A DNA stretch of 64,000 nucleotides from Nanobdellota archaeon (GCA_023132895.1 JAGLXL010000002.1:62001-126000); one strand, 5' to 3'; shown: positions 34,046 to 42,837, numbered from the stretch's first letter. Numbers and translations: made by a program. Notes: generated by a model from the letters alone, not told the origin.

Positions 34046-35441
34046 ACTCAAAAAAATAAAAATCCTGGCCATTGAGCGAAGTTGAATAAATTAATTCGTT
34101 CTCTTCTTCAATTAAATCAAATAATTCTCCTTTTAATTTAACACATTCTTCATTCCAACAGGGATAAAACTGTTCAAAATAGATTACATAATCAATTTTA
34201 CTTTTCTCTAAATCATAAACCTCTCTAGCTGTTGGTGGATCTTGATAAAAAGAAACAAATAATCTCTCTAAATAAGCAGCTGGAATCGGATTTCCAGTTA
34301 AAATTCTCCCTTCAAAATTAGGATATCTGTAGATGTCAACAATTGGGTGTTCATAATCCAATCTCCACAAATAATCCCTATCATTTTCTCTCACCATCCC
34401 CACCACAGAAAAAATTACAAATAAAACCAAAACAAAAGAAAAAACAGGCTGCACTATCTTTCTTTCTTTAATCAAATTATAAAACTCATAAAATCCAAAA
34501 GCTGCTACCAAACAAAAATAAGGTAAAAAAGCCAAAGAGAATCTTAATTGTTTATTGATGATGTAAGTAAAGTAACCCAAATAAATCAAACCTATGACCC
34601 AAACAACCAACCATTTTTTATTCTTTTTGAAATCTTTAATAAAAAACACTAATCCCAACAAACTAAAGACTAAAAAATAATTTTGTTGAAATAACTTCTC
34701 AAAATAAAAAAAAGAATATTGGGCATTAAAGGGATTTGCTTGGTGCATCACACCCAAAATCAAAGGCCGAAAAAGCGCGTGAAAAATATTGGAAACTTCA
34801 GTAATATACAAAAAATAATTAGCAACAATAAAGGGAACAAACAAAATCAAAAATCCAGAAATTAATTTTATTGTTTGATTAATCTTATTTTTTTCTTTTA
34901 ACCAAATCAAGAGCAAAAAACAAATCAATAAAAGTCCTTGGGGAAATCTAAATAAAAAGCTTAAAGCAGAAAATAGGCCAATCAACACAAAACTCCTTCT
35001 TAACAAATAAAAATAAACTGCCAGCAATGCAAAAAATGTTGAAGGGATGGAAGTCAAAATTAATGATGACTGGGAAAAAAATATTGGCATTACCCCTAAA
35101 AACAAAGCTGCCATCAAACCCAAATATTTATGATATAATTTCTTGCCAATGAAATAAACTAAAATCAAATTTCCTGCGGCAAATAAATTAACTAAAGCTT
35201 CTGCCCAAAGAAAATAATTTAATTTTAATTTCCAAAAAATACCCAATAAAATTGGCAGGCCTAATGGCCTTATTTTCTCCCAGATACCTACTTGGCCCCA
35301 GGACCAGATAAATTTACCTATAGCCAAATAAACAGCTTCATCCCAACTTACTAAGTGAGGCTTTAATAAAAAAAATAATTTGATTCCTAGAAAAAACAGC
35401 ACCAAAACAAAAATTTCCCAGTTTTCTTTTATTTTAGACAT
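34038..35441 (-). CDS. GT-C membrane glycosyltransferase (PMT/ArnT-like)
   Basis: A 467-residue polytopic protein. An N-terminal helix is followed by KPHLVSWDEAVYLAIGKFIW (residues 27-46), whose Asp-Glu is the catalytic acidic pair of GT39/GT83 enzymes, and KIRPLGLPILLGIFWKL, usual after it. About eleven helices are followed by a small soluble end. It overlaps the thioredoxin-like gene by 8 bases. Probable flippase-side sugar transfer onto lipid or protein; acceptor unknown. Confidence 0.75.
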   Translation of the reverse strand: MSKIKENWEIFVLVLFFLGIKLFFLLKPHLVSWDEAVYLAIGKFIWSWGQVGIWEKIRPLGLPILLGIFWKLKLNYFLWAEALVNLFAAGNLILVYFIGKKLYHKYLGLMAALFLGVMPIFFSQSSLILTSIPSTFFALLAVYFYLLRRSFVLIGLFSALSFLFRFPQGLLLICFLLLIWLKEKNKINQTIKLISGFLILFVPFIVANYFLYITEVSNIFHALFRPLILGVMHQANPFNAQYSFFYFEKLFQQNYFLVFSLLGLVFFIKDFKKNKKWLVVWVIGLIYLGYFTYIINKQLRFSLAFLPYFCLVAAFGFYEFYNLIKERKIVQPVFSFVLVLFVIFSVVGMVRENDRDYLWRLDYEHPIVDIYRYPNFEGRILTGNPIPAAYLERLFVSFYQDPPTAREVYDLEKSKIDYVIYFEQFYPCWNEECVKLKGELFDLIEEENELIYSTSLNGQDFYFFESI

Positions 35442-36135
35442 AATTTCTACAAATGTCTATCTTTTGGCCGCTTGGCCCGCAAATCTCTTTTAGAATTTCT
35501 TTTACACTAAGATAACCTTCAAACTTTTTGCCATTAATAATCAAAGTTGGGTAAACCTCTACTCCATAAACATTCTTTAATAAGATAGTCAATGGTTCTT
35601 CTTCAAAATGTCCGTCAAAAACAAAATTAAGCAGGTTCATGCCAAACTTTTGTTTTAAATAAGTTAAAATAAAGGATTCCTTGTCACAGTCTTCACAATA
35701 TTTTTGGGGAGCAAAAAAATATAATATTGTTGAATGGTTCAAACCGCAAATCTCTCTTGTCCTTTCAGCTAAAAACCAGTATCTAATCTGGGCTAAAATA
35801 TACTCTCTCTTTAATAAACCAAACTCATCATAACTCAAAGTTGAATCTTGTTGGTAATTCTCAATCTTAGACCGAGTTAATTCTAAATTTTTAATGTTCT
35901 CTTCAAAAGTTTTAGCCAAAGCATCACAATTTTTTTCCTGGCTAAATTCATTAACAAACTGGTACTGTAATTGTAAAGAAGCAAAATCTAAGTTCTGTAC
36001 CTTATCCTGAAATTGGACATACTCAACTCTTTTTCCTTCAATCACTAACCCCAATAACAAGCCTAAAGCAAATATTCCTAAAGTTATTAAAAAAGCAATC
36101 AAATATTTTTCTTTGCTGACTTTCCTTATAACCAT
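35434..36135 (-). CDS. Membrane-anchored thioredoxin-fold (DsbA-like) protein
   Basis: A 233-residue protein. One N-terminal helix (about 10-30, YLIAFLITLGIFALGLLLG) anchors it; the rest faces outward. Residues about 150-225 are a thioredoxin fold: FFAPQKYCEDCDKESF with C-x2-C, the cis-Pro strand VEVYPTLIINGKKFEGY, and CGPSGQKIDIC near the end. A helical segment (35-140) lies between. It could make or shuffle disulfides in exported Cys-rich proteins such as those at 47-64 kb. It is coupled to a GT-C gene, so a membrane glycosylation complex is another possible partner. Confidence 0.7.
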   Translation of the reverse strand: MVIRKVSKEKYLIAFLITLGIFALGLLLGLVIEGKRVEYVQFQDKVQNLDFASLQLQYQFVNEFSQEKNCDALAKTFEENIKNLELTRSKIENYQQDSTLSYDEFGLLKREYILAQIRYWFLAERTREICGLNHSTILYFFAPQKYCEDCDKESFILTYLKQKFGMNLLNFVFDGHFEEEPLTILLKNVYGVEVYPTLIINGKKFEGYLSVKEILKEICGPSGQKIDICRNYV

Positions 36136-36182
36136 TTTAATTAAAGCGATTTAACTGATTTATATTGTTTATTATACTGGAA

Positions 36183-37442
36183 TCACCACTTTTGTTTTCT
36201 GCCTAACACCAAATCAATGCCAATCCCTAACCAAACCATTGCTAAAATAAAGAAATACATAAACAAATAAAATGCCAAAGGAATTAAACCAAAACCCAAA
36301 ACCTTTTCTTTGTTAACAATATGTGATTTTTTCAACACATAAATTGAAATAAAAAACATTATCACTCCCACTGCAATCAAACTGTAATTCAAATCCAAGA
36401 GATGAAATTTAAAAACCCAACTCTTGATATAAGTGATAATATCAAAATTAACCAGACTCAGATGATAGGCATTGATTATAATTGGCTTTAAAGTATAATA
36501 AGCTAAAGAAAATAATAAAATCAAAGCAATGGCCCCGGAAATTAAGGTAGTCGGCATTTCCATGATACCAAAATCACCATACTTCCTATTCAATAACATT
36601 TTCCTGTATTTGATGGTGTTGAGCACAGATCCCTTGTACCACCTATTTCTTTGTTTGTAAACTCCTTTTAATGTTTTAGGTGCGATAGTTAAAACATGGG
36701 TATTCAAAACCTGTATTATTTTATAATGATAGCTCTGCAGCCTCAAGGCCATTTCTAAATCTTCAGTTAGATTTCTATTTTCATCAAATCCCCCAACTTT
36801 TCTTAAGACAGCTGTTTTGTAAACAGAAAAAGGTCCTGGTGTTACCCTGATACAATCTAATTTACTCATCAATTCCTTGTAAAACATATTGATGATATAT
36901 TCATAATGCTGCATTTTTTGCAGCAAATTACTGCTTTTCTTAGAAACTTTCAAAGCCGGCAGAACAGCTGCGACATCTTTCCTGTCAAAATGAGGCAGTA
37001 ATTTCCTTAAAGCGTTTTTCTGAACAAAGGAATCCGCATCTAAACAAACAAAATACTTGCCTTTAATCACCTTTAAACCAGCGTTTAAAGCTGAACCCTT
37101 GCCGCCATTTTTTTTATTGATTAAATGAATCTTCCAATCTTGATTTTTTTTGATTACCTCTTCGACCTTTTCTCTTGTTCCATCTTTGCTGCCATCATTG
37201 ACCACCACTATTTCCAATTTATTTTTAGGATAGTCTAATTTTAAAACCGATTTAATACTTTCTTGAATACTTTTTTCTTCATTATAAGCTGGAATCACAA
37301 CTGAAATCAAGGGGAATTTTTTTAATTTTTTTTCTTTTATCCCGATGCCCTCAGTCAAAAAAGTCATCAGCCAAAAAACAGCAAAAAATAATGAGAAAAA
37401 ATAAGTCACCCATAAAACATATATGATCAAATCCATTTTCAA
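36183..37442 (-). CDS. GT2 membrane glycosyltransferase (processive, BcsA/hyaluronan synthase-like)
   Basis: A 419-residue protein. An N-terminal helix (8-28) is followed by the GT2 domain: ISVVIPAYNEEKSI (46-59), IVVVNDGSKDGTREKV, KYFVCLDADSFVQ (DxD) and NLTEDLEMALRLQ (TED base, about 227). KQRNRWYKGSVLN (about 269-281) gives the Q-x2-R-W product-binding motif of processive synthases. Three or more C-terminal helices follow. It probably polymerises or adds beta-linked sugars while extruding them. It overlaps the GT-C-like gene at 37439 by 4 bases; the three-gene operon starts at 40308. Confidence 0.85.
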   Translation of the reverse strand: MKMDLIIYVLWVTYFFSLFFAVFWLMTFLTEGIGIKEKKLKKFPLISVVIPAYNEEKSIQESIKSVLKLDYPKNKLEIVVVNDGSKDGTREKVEEVIKKNQDWKIHLINKKNGGKGSALNAGLKVIKGKYFVCLDADSFVQKNALRKLLPHFDRKDVAAVLPALKVSKKSSNLLQKMQHYEYIINMFYKELMSKLDCIRVTPGPFSVYKTAVLRKVGGFDENRNLTEDLEMALRLQSYHYKIIQVLNTHVLTIAPKTLKGVYKQRNRWYKGSVLNTIKYRKMLLNRKYGDFGIMEMPTTLISGAIALILLFSLAYYTLKPIIINAYHLSLVNFDIITYIKSWVFKFHLLDLNYSLIAVGVIMFFISIYVLKKSHIVNKEKVLGFGLIPLAFYLFMYFFILAMVWLGIGIDLVLGRKQKW

Positions 37443-38818
37443 TTAAATTCCCAAATTTCAACTCCTTTTTTATTGTAAATATTTTTAAAACGTGGATTTC
37501 TAAATAAAAACAACAAACCCTCATCCTCATCTTTCCAGACTTGGCCGCCCACCATTTCTAAATCAATCCAAATATATTTGATTTTATTATCTTCTAATAA
37601 TTGAGTTGTTAGCTTTAGATCTCTTGAATATAAAATATCATCAGCTATCTTTAATTTGTTTTTATATCCTTGATCATAAGCATCTAAAAATGACTCTCTT
37701 TCTGCTATTGACTCAATCCAAAACTCCTTGCCTTGATAGGAAAAAACAATCTCATGTGGCCGGGAATTGTCCCTTAACCACAACAAACTTTCTTTAGTGG
37801 GATCATTTGGTTGTGATTGGCTGATTTGAGTTACATAACTTCCTATTGATAAAACCAATCCGATTAAAATAAGGAGTATTGAAAGATTCTTTAAAAAATT
37901 CAATTTCCACTTTCTTTTCCATAACCACATCAACCCCTGACCGGCAAAAAAAGCTAAAATAAAATTAAGATAAATCACTATGTTTTCATTGACAAAAGCA
38001 AAAAATAAAATTAAGAAAATTATCGTCGGATAAACAAAATAATAAATCTTTCTTTCCTTCCAGGTTGTTATTAATCCTACAACCGCTAAAAAAAGATGAA
38101 ATAAACTTAGACCTTTTAAACCACCTAAATCAGAAAAAAATTCTTCAAAAAAACTATGTCCTAAAATTGGTTCGTAAGTTAAGGGCTGTGGAAATAAAAT
38201 TTGAATTAAAACTACTAACCCCAAAAAACCTATCCCTAAATAAAATACTGCTTTTTCTTTTTTTAACAGCCAATAAATCAGCAATCCTCCAAAAGTAACC
38301 AACGAAGTCAGAACATCGAAAAAAGGTATGAATAAAAGAAAAGGAATTGTCAGATATTTCAAATGCCCTTTAACACTTAAGAGATTGGCAATTAAAATTA
38401 ATAAGAAAACCACCAAACTGTATTGATTAGCAAAAACAAAGGCATAGATAAAGGCTGGCGATAAAATTAAAAAAACTAAGATAAAAAATCTTTGCTCATT
38501 AGTTAAGTCAAATTTTCTTAAAAAATTATTAAATAATAAAACTGTCCCAATTCCCAATGCGATTGATAAAATAAGAGCCCAAACATTACTTTGAATTAGG
38601 CTATTCAACCCAAATAAAATCAAATCATAAGGTGTGAAAAATCTTGGCTGGAACAGAACATCTGGATTACTGGCTAATTTTAAATGAAGGTAGCTCTCGG
38701 TTCCCATCAAAGTTGTATTGCCTGAAAAATACCTCAGCGCCAAAGGCGACAATAAGACCATCACTGTCAAAATAAAGATAAACAAGACAATTTTCCTTTC
38801 AGTTAATTTTATTTTCAT
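37439..38818 (-). CDS. Polytopic GT-C-like membrane protein
   Basis: A 459-residue protein with an N-terminal helix (10-28), a first outer loop containing LMGTESYLHLKLAS, about ten further helices, and a soluble C-terminal domain of about 110 residues ending in KGVEIWEFN. The loop position matches the catalytic loop of STT3/PMT proteins, but Asp-x-Asp is replaced by Thr-Glu-Ser, so catalysis is doubtful. The C-terminal domain resembles that of its neighbour at 38815 in layout. It is coupled by 4-base overlaps on both sides. The function is not known to me beyond likely surface glycan assembly. Confidence 0.6.
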   Translation of the reverse strand: MKIKLTERKIVLFIFILTVMVLLSPLALRYFSGNTTLMGTESYLHLKLASNPDVLFQPRFFTPYDLILFGLNSLIQSNVWALILSIALGIGTVLLFNNFLRKFDLTNEQRFFILVFLILSPAFIYAFVFANQYSLVVFLLILIANLLSVKGHLKYLTIPFLLFIPFFDVLTSLVTFGGLLIYWLLKKEKAVFYLGIGFLGLVVLIQILFPQPLTYEPILGHSFFEEFFSDLGGLKGLSLFHLFLAVVGLITTWKERKIYYFVYPTIIFLILFFAFVNENIVIYLNFILAFFAGQGLMWLWKRKWKLNFLKNLSILLILIGLVLSIGSYVTQISQSQPNDPTKESLLWLRDNSRPHEIVFSYQGKEFWIESIAERESFLDAYDQGYKNKLKIADDILYSRDLKLTTQLLEDNKIKYIWIDLEMVGGQVWKDEDEGLLFLFRNPRFKNIYNKKGVEIWEFN

Positions 38819-40308
38819 ATTACCATGGTTTTTACTTCACAATTATTTTTATAAATCTCAATCTCACCTTTGTATTCTTTCCTAATACAGTCTTCATCTC
38901 TAAAATAAAGTTTTTTTATTTGATAATCTTCCTTAACTTTATCTGATACCACAATATAATCAACCTTATACTTATTCAATAATTCTACTGCCTCAATTCT
39001 AGAGTTAGTTGTATAAATTGTTTTGACGTCATTAGCTATCTCTTCACTATTTTCAATCAGTAAGAAATTATCATCAAAAACATTTTCTTTTTGGGCTAAA
39101 AAATTAATCAAAAATCCCTCTTCCAATGCTCCTAAGACAACGTCCCCTTCTTGTTCTTCTAACCAAGCCATAGCTTGGATCTCTGGCTCAGTCACTGTTC
39201 TTTCTAATTGAAGGCCTGCTAAAAATACTGCTGGCAAAAATGAAGTCGCTACAAATGTTATTGTTAATAAAACTGGAAAGATATACTTAAATTTAGAAAA
39301 CTTTGTTTTTTTGATATAATTTACTGTTATGACATAAAATTCAGGAAATAAAACAGAAAGCGTCACTCCTAAGAATATCAAACCTAAACTTGGCTCAATC
39401 CACTTTAACCAAAGCAAGATTACCACAGGCAGAGCTAATGAGATATAAGTATAAATATACTTATTTTTTTCCTTAAATATATATTTAAACATCAAATAAA
39501 CGCCATAAAAAAATGGCAGCCAGCCAACTTGTATAATTGTGCCTAAAATAGTTATTTCTGAAAAATGGCTGGCGATAATATCAGCTGGCATATTTTTCCA
39601 AACCAAAGAAATTCCATGCATCAAAAAGGCTTTTTTATAAAATAATGTTTGGATCCAGATAAAGATTAAAGTTGAAAATAAAATCAACTCTGTTTCATTC
39701 CTATTTCTTTTGATAATCTCTACCTCAGAAAAAATCAAATAAAAAATCAATCCTAAAATTAATAAAAAGGTCGAGGCATGAGTCAAGGAAAGGATTACAA
39801 TAATGATTAAATAACCATAAAGAAACTTTTTTTGTTGTAAATTCATTAAATAATATAGCGCTAAAAAAACCAAAGGTATCACTAAAGTCAATTCAGATAC
39901 GGAATTAATTGTCTCAGCAAATAGAACCGGAATAAAACCCGAGATAAAAGCAGCAAATAAAGCTGCATTATTATCTTTAGTTATCTTTTTAGCAATTAAA
40001 AAAACAATCAATGTTAAAAAAGAGACCATTAAGTTGGGAATGATTTTGCCCACTAAAGTAACTGGCAAAAATAAGCTAAAAAAAGCCAAAACATAATGAA
40101 AAAATGGTGGAAAATAATTAGTTCGACCCCCATATGATAAATCATCTTCATACAAAGGCAGGCCTGTTTCTTTAATATGTTCTATCTGTCTCAGATTAAA
40201 ATAAGCATCATGATCAAAATAAGGTGTTTGAAAAGCAAAAAATAAGCGACTACCTAAAGTTAAGATCAATAAAGCTATCAAAATCCAGTGATAATATTTT
40301 AGCTTCAT
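38815..40308 (-). CDS. STT3/PMT-like GT-C membrane protein
   Basis: A 497-residue membrane protein. After the first helix (7-25), TPYFDHDAYFNLRQIEHI (about 33-50) has the D-x-D loop plus the Y-F-N-L-R run seen in STT3-like transferases. GRTNYFPPFFHYVLAFF comes next. About eleven helices precede a C-terminal soluble domain (about 385-497) with WLEEQEGDVVLGALEEG and VDYIVVSDKVKEDY, similar in position to the soluble domain of AglB-like proteins. No WWDxG motif is present, so it is not a second AglB. First gene of the 40308-36183 operon. Confidence 0.65.
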   Translation of the reverse strand: MKLKYYHWILIALLILTLGSRLFFAFQTPYFDHDAYFNLRQIEHIKETGLPLYEDDLSYGGRTNYFPPFFHYVLAFFSLFLPVTLVGKIIPNLMVSFLTLIVFLIAKKITKDNNAALFAAFISGFIPVLFAETINSVSELTLVIPLVFLALYYLMNLQQKKFLYGYLIIIVILSLTHASTFLLILGLIFYLIFSEVEIIKRNRNETELILFSTLIFIWIQTLFYKKAFLMHGISLVWKNMPADIIASHFSEITILGTIIQVGWLPFFYGVYLMFKYIFKEKNKYIYTYISLALPVVILLWLKWIEPSLGLIFLGVTLSVLFPEFYVITVNYIKKTKFSKFKYIFPVLLTITFVATSFLPAVFLAGLQLERTVTEPEIQAMAWLEEQEGDVVLGALEEGFLINFLAQKENVFDDNFLLIENSEEIANDVKTIYTTNSRIEAVELLNKYKVDYIVVSDKVKEDYQIKKLYFRDEDCIRKEYKGEIEIYKNNCEVKTMVI

Positions 40309-40330
40309 CGTAGAATTTTAAAGCTAATCC

Positions 40331-40360
40331 CTATATAAAATCTGCGAAAGATATTTAAAA
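40331..40360. promoter_or_regulatory. Back-to-back TATA boxes for the GT-C operon and radB
   Basis: The 73-bp divergent gap has TTTTATATAG on the minus strand (40331-40340), 23-32 bases before the ATG at 40308, and ATATTTAAAA on the plus strand (40351-40360), 22-31 bases before the radB ATG at 40382. Both mRNAs should be leaderless. Confidence 0.5.
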
Positions 40361-40381
40361 ATAAACTTCCCTAGAATTAAG

Positions 40382-41050
40382 ATGAAGATTCCAACTGGCC
40401 ATCCTCTTTTGGACAAATTCTTAAATGGTGGCTATGAAAAAGGTATTATTACCACTATTTACGGCCCTTCTGGCAGCGGCAAAACCAATCTCTGTTTATT
40501 GCCTTTGATTTGGGCAGCTGGCCACGGCAAAAAAATAATTTACATTGATACTGAAGGTAGTTTTTCTGTTGAACGCTTAAAGCAGATTACTAGACATTAT
40601 AAAAGAGTTTTAGAAAATACCTTATTCTTTAAACCAACCAATTTTGAAGAGCAAAAAAAGGTTTTCAAAGATGTCAGGAAAGTTATTAACAAAAAAATTG
40701 GCCTGATTATTGTTGATACTATTTCCATGCTTTATCGTTTAGAGCTTGGCCAGACCAAAGAAATCTATGAAGTTAATTCAACTCTTGGCCAGCAAATCTC
40801 TTATTTGATGGCCATTGCTCGCAAATACAAGCTGCCTGTCTTGATTGCTAATCAAGTCTATGCTGATTTCAAAGAAAAAGACAAAGTTAACATGGTTGGC
40901 GGTGATTTGCTTAAGAATGGCAGTAAATGTTTAATTGAACTTAAAAGTTATAAAAACGGTGTTCGAGAAGCGTACCTCAGAAAACATCGATCTCTTCCAG
41001 AAAGAAAAATAAAATTTAAAATAATAAATAAAGGAATTACTTCTCTGTAA
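40382..41050 (+). CDS. radB: RadB recombinase paralog
   Basis: A 222-residue RecA-fold ATPase. It has no N-terminal helix-hairpin-helix domain and starts directly with IPTGHPLLDKFLNGGYEKG, then Walker A YGPSGSGKTNL (27-37), KKIIYIDTEGSFSVERLKQI and Walker B LIIVDTISMLYRL (about 112-124), and PVLIANQVYADF (about 158-169). This compact form, ending in a basic segment, is archaeal RadB, a regulator of RadA-mediated recombination. It is convergent with rpsB, overlapping by 14 bases, and faces away from the GT-C operon. Confidence 0.9.
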   Translation: MKIPTGHPLLDKFLNGGYEKGIITTIYGPSGSGKTNLCLLPLIWAAGHGKKIIYIDTEGSFSVERLKQITRHYKRVLENTLFFKPTNFEEQKKVFKDVRKVINKKIGLIIVDTISMLYRLELGQTKEIYEVNSTLGQQISYLMAIARKYKLPVLIANQVYADFKEKDKVNMVGGDLLKNGSKCLIELKSYKNGVREAYLRKHRSLPERKIKFKIINKGITSL

Positions 41051-41654
41051 AGTCATCAATTGTAAACTTTGGCTCTTCTCCTTCCTTTAACATGCCTTTT
41101 TTCTTCATAAATTCTACTGTTAAAAGATAAAATAAAAGCCCTAGAGATTTCTTGCCTTTGTTATTACATGGAATCACTAAATCAATAAAATTAGATTGAT
41201 TATTGGTGTCACATAATGCAATTACTGGGATACCCATTTTATTAGCATCCATGACAACATTTCTATCCGGCCAGGCATCAGTCACCAAAACAATCTTAGG
41301 TTCAGAAAAAATTTCCAAATTAGGATTAGTCATCATTCCTGGCGGATATCTGCCAACAACTCCCCTAATACCAGTATATTTTTCCATCATCTTGACCGGT
41401 CTCCAGCCATTTTCTCTTCTTGAAACAATTAAAATATCTTCAGGTTCATATTGAACTAAGAAACTAGCAGCTATTGCAATTCTTTCATCAATTTGTTGTA
41501 GATTAAGAACTGATAAACCATCAGGTCTGGTTTTGTAAATAAATTTCTTCATATATTTTGTTTTGAATTTTGTACCAATATGGACTCCACTCTTCAAATA
41601 AGTGGCAGTTGGTATTAAAAATGTTTCTTGTTCTGACATTTCAGTTTTCTCCAA
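41037..41654 (-). CDS. rpsB: 30S ribosomal protein S2
   Basis: A 205-residue archaeal S2 (eukaryotic SA family). Conserved text: LIPTATYLKSGVHIGTKFKTKYMKKFIYKTRPDGLSVLNL near the N-terminus, GRYPPGMMTNPNLEIFSEPKIVLVTDAWPDRNVVMDA (about 106-142) and PVIALCDTNNQSNFIDLVIPCNNKGKKSLGLLFYLL. It is full length for archaea. It is preceded by a 177-base region with a TATA box at 41815-41827, so unlike most genes here it appears to have a leader of roughly 135 bases containing two strong hairpins. Confidence 0.95.
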   Translation of the reverse strand: MEKTEMSEQETFLIPTATYLKSGVHIGTKFKTKYMKKFIYKTRPDGLSVLNLQQIDERIAIAASFLVQYEPEDILIVSRRENGWRPVKMMEKYTGIRGVVGRYPPGMMTNPNLEIFSEPKIVLVTDAWPDRNVVMDANKMGIPVIALCDTNNQSNFIDLVIPCNNKGKKSLGLLFYLLTVEFMKKKGMLKEGEEPKFTIDDFTEK

Positions 41655-41704
41655 ACAGATTGAGAATATCTCTCAACTGCTTTTTATCGCCTTGCAGTTG
41701 CACG

Positions 41705-41783
41705 AAAAAACCAGAGGTTTTTTGTGTCCCAAAAATCAAGAGATTTTTCAGGATGTTGATGATCCCTTTCGGCTAACTCATCA
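41705..41783 (-). promoter_or_regulatory. Structured leader of rpsB
   Basis: Two perfect stem-loops lie between the TATA box and rpsB. On the minus strand GTTGATGA pairs with TCATCAAC across about 15 bases (41750-41780 region), and AAAAAACC-TCT-GGTTTTTT (41705-41723) is an 8-bp stem with a 3-base loop. A leader is unusual in this window, so a regulatory role is possible. Broken coding-like frames in the same stretch leave an eroded small ORF as the alternative. Confidence 0.35.
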
Positions 41784-41814
41784 ACTCGGCTTTTAAGTTA
41801 AATTTTGAGAAGTT

Positions 41815-41827
41815 GTTTATAAATATT
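41815..41827 (-). promoter_or_regulatory. TATA box upstream of rpsB
   Basis: AATATTTATAAAC on the minus strand, directly after the stop of the thpR gene. It is 161 bases before the rpsB start, implying a leader of about 135 bases. Confidence 0.45.
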
Positions 41828-41831
41828 ACGC

Positions 41832-42371
41832 TTATTTCAGCTTAAATTCAGCTAAAGTGCTGTACTCAGCTCCTTTTGGTGATAATTTACTTCTCATTAA
41901 TTTAATTGAACTCACAGTTATCTTTCCAATTTCAACATCTTTTAATTTTCTGAGCAAAACTTTTAATTTTTCATTAGGCATTGCTACTCTTGCTATCGTT
42001 AGATGAGCTTTGGGTTTTCTTTTTTCTTCCCTTATTTTATTTAAATTATCATCAGCCTTTTGCATTAAACCGAGAAACTTTTCTTTATTTTTCTCCAAGC
42101 CTATCCAAATCACTCTCATATAATTTTCACTTGGAAAAACACCCACCCCCTTGACAGAAACTTCAAAAGATTCTTCTTTTAAAGTTGAAAGAAACGTCTT
42201 GACTTCCTCAATCTGGTTTTCATCAATTTCTCCTAAGAATTTAATTGTTAAATGTAAATTATTGGGATTGACTAATCTTAAATTAGCTTCTGTTTTTTCT
42301 ATCTCTTGCTGAATCTCCTTTATTTTGGCTTTTGTCCGATTAGGCACAGCCACTGCTATAAAACATCTCAT
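41832..42371 (-). CDS. thpR: RNA 2',3'-cyclic phosphodiesterase (LigT/ThpR)
   Basis: A 179-residue 2H phosphoesterase. The two catalytic H-x-T-x motifs are clear: LHLTIKFLGEI (about 41-51) and KAHLTIARVAM (about 123-133). The start MRCFIAVAVPNRTKAKI is typical of the family. It opens 2',3'-cyclic phosphate ends of RNA, such as tRNA halves. It begins 33 bases after the TRAM gene on the same strand, so the two may share an mRNA. Confidence 0.92.
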   Translation of the reverse strand: MRCFIAVAVPNRTKAKIKEIQQEIEKTEANLRLVNPNNLHLTIKFLGEIDENQIEEVKTFLSTLKEESFEVSVKGVGVFPSENYMRVIWIGLEKNKEKFLGLMQKADDNLNKIREEKRKPKAHLTIARVAMPNEKLKVLLRKLKDVEIGKITVSSIKLMRSKLSPKGAEYSTLAEFKLK

Positions 42372-42403
42372 AAAAAATAAAATAATAGAGAAATTTAAAA
42401 ACT

Positions 42404-42757
42404 TTATTCTTCTTTAGGTTCTTCTGCTGCTTCTTCAGCAGGTTCCTCACCAAAATCTTCTGTATCTTCGTAATGTTGTTCTGGCTCTGCTGGCTCTTCT
42501 TCCTGAGGTTCTTCAGCCACAGCTTCTTGTGATTGTTCTGCTGGTGCTTGACTTTCACCAATCTTCTCAGCAAACCCAACGTTTTTCAAGACTCTGGTCA
42601 CTCTTACTTTAACAACTTCGCCTGCTTTGGTCTTTGGCACAAATAAAACAAAACCATCAACCTTAGCAATACCGTCGCCTTTTTCACCGACAGCCTCTAT
42701 TTTTACTTCTAATTCATCGCCCTCTTTAACTGGGGCAAAATTATTTCTTCCATTCAT
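42404..42757 (-). CDS. TRAM-domain protein with acidic tail
   Basis: A 117-residue protein. Residues 8-65 are a TRAM domain: VKEGDELEVKIEAVGEKGDG, IAKVDGFVLFVP, and GEVVKVRVTRVLKNVGFAEKI, an OB-like RNA-binding fold. Residues 68-117 are almost only Glu, Pro, Ala and Gln. Single-TRAM proteins act as RNA chaperones in archaea; the acidic tail here is longer than I expect and may mimic nucleic acid or bind a partner. The plus-strand TTTATAGAGA near 42813 reads as a TATA box on the minus strand. Confidence 0.85.
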   Translation of the reverse strand: MNGRNNFAPVKEGDELEVKIEAVGEKGDGIAKVDGFVLFVPKTKAGEVVKVRVTRVLKNVGFAEKIGESQAPAEQSQEAVAEEPQEEEPAEPEQHYEDTEDFGEEPAEEAAEEPKEE

Positions 42758-42786
42758 TTTATTTATTTCACCTTTTATGGTCTAAT

Positions 42787-42803
42787 ATCAAGCAAAGCTT
42801 GAT
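42787..42803. terminator. Hairpin between the LAGLIDADG gene and the TRAM gene
   Basis: ATCAAGC-AAA-GCTTGAT, a perfect 7-bp stem with a 3-base loop, 35 bases beyond the stop of the LAGLIDADG gene and just before the TRAM start. It could end the upstream transcript or lie in the TRAM leader. Confidence 0.35.
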
Positions 42804-42837
42804 TTAGGTAACTTTATAGAGAGATAGTTTAAAAATA

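Noticed and set aside
41740-41785. Possible C/D-box guide RNA in the rpsB leader (TTGATGA ... CTGA)
   Set aside because: The C-like box departs from R-TGATGA and there is no proper D'/C' spacing; a simple stem explains the sequence better.
41570-41796. Plus-strand ORFs across the rpsB start and leader
   Set aside because: They begin inside rpsB antisense and have no recognisable product; kept only as part of the leader question.
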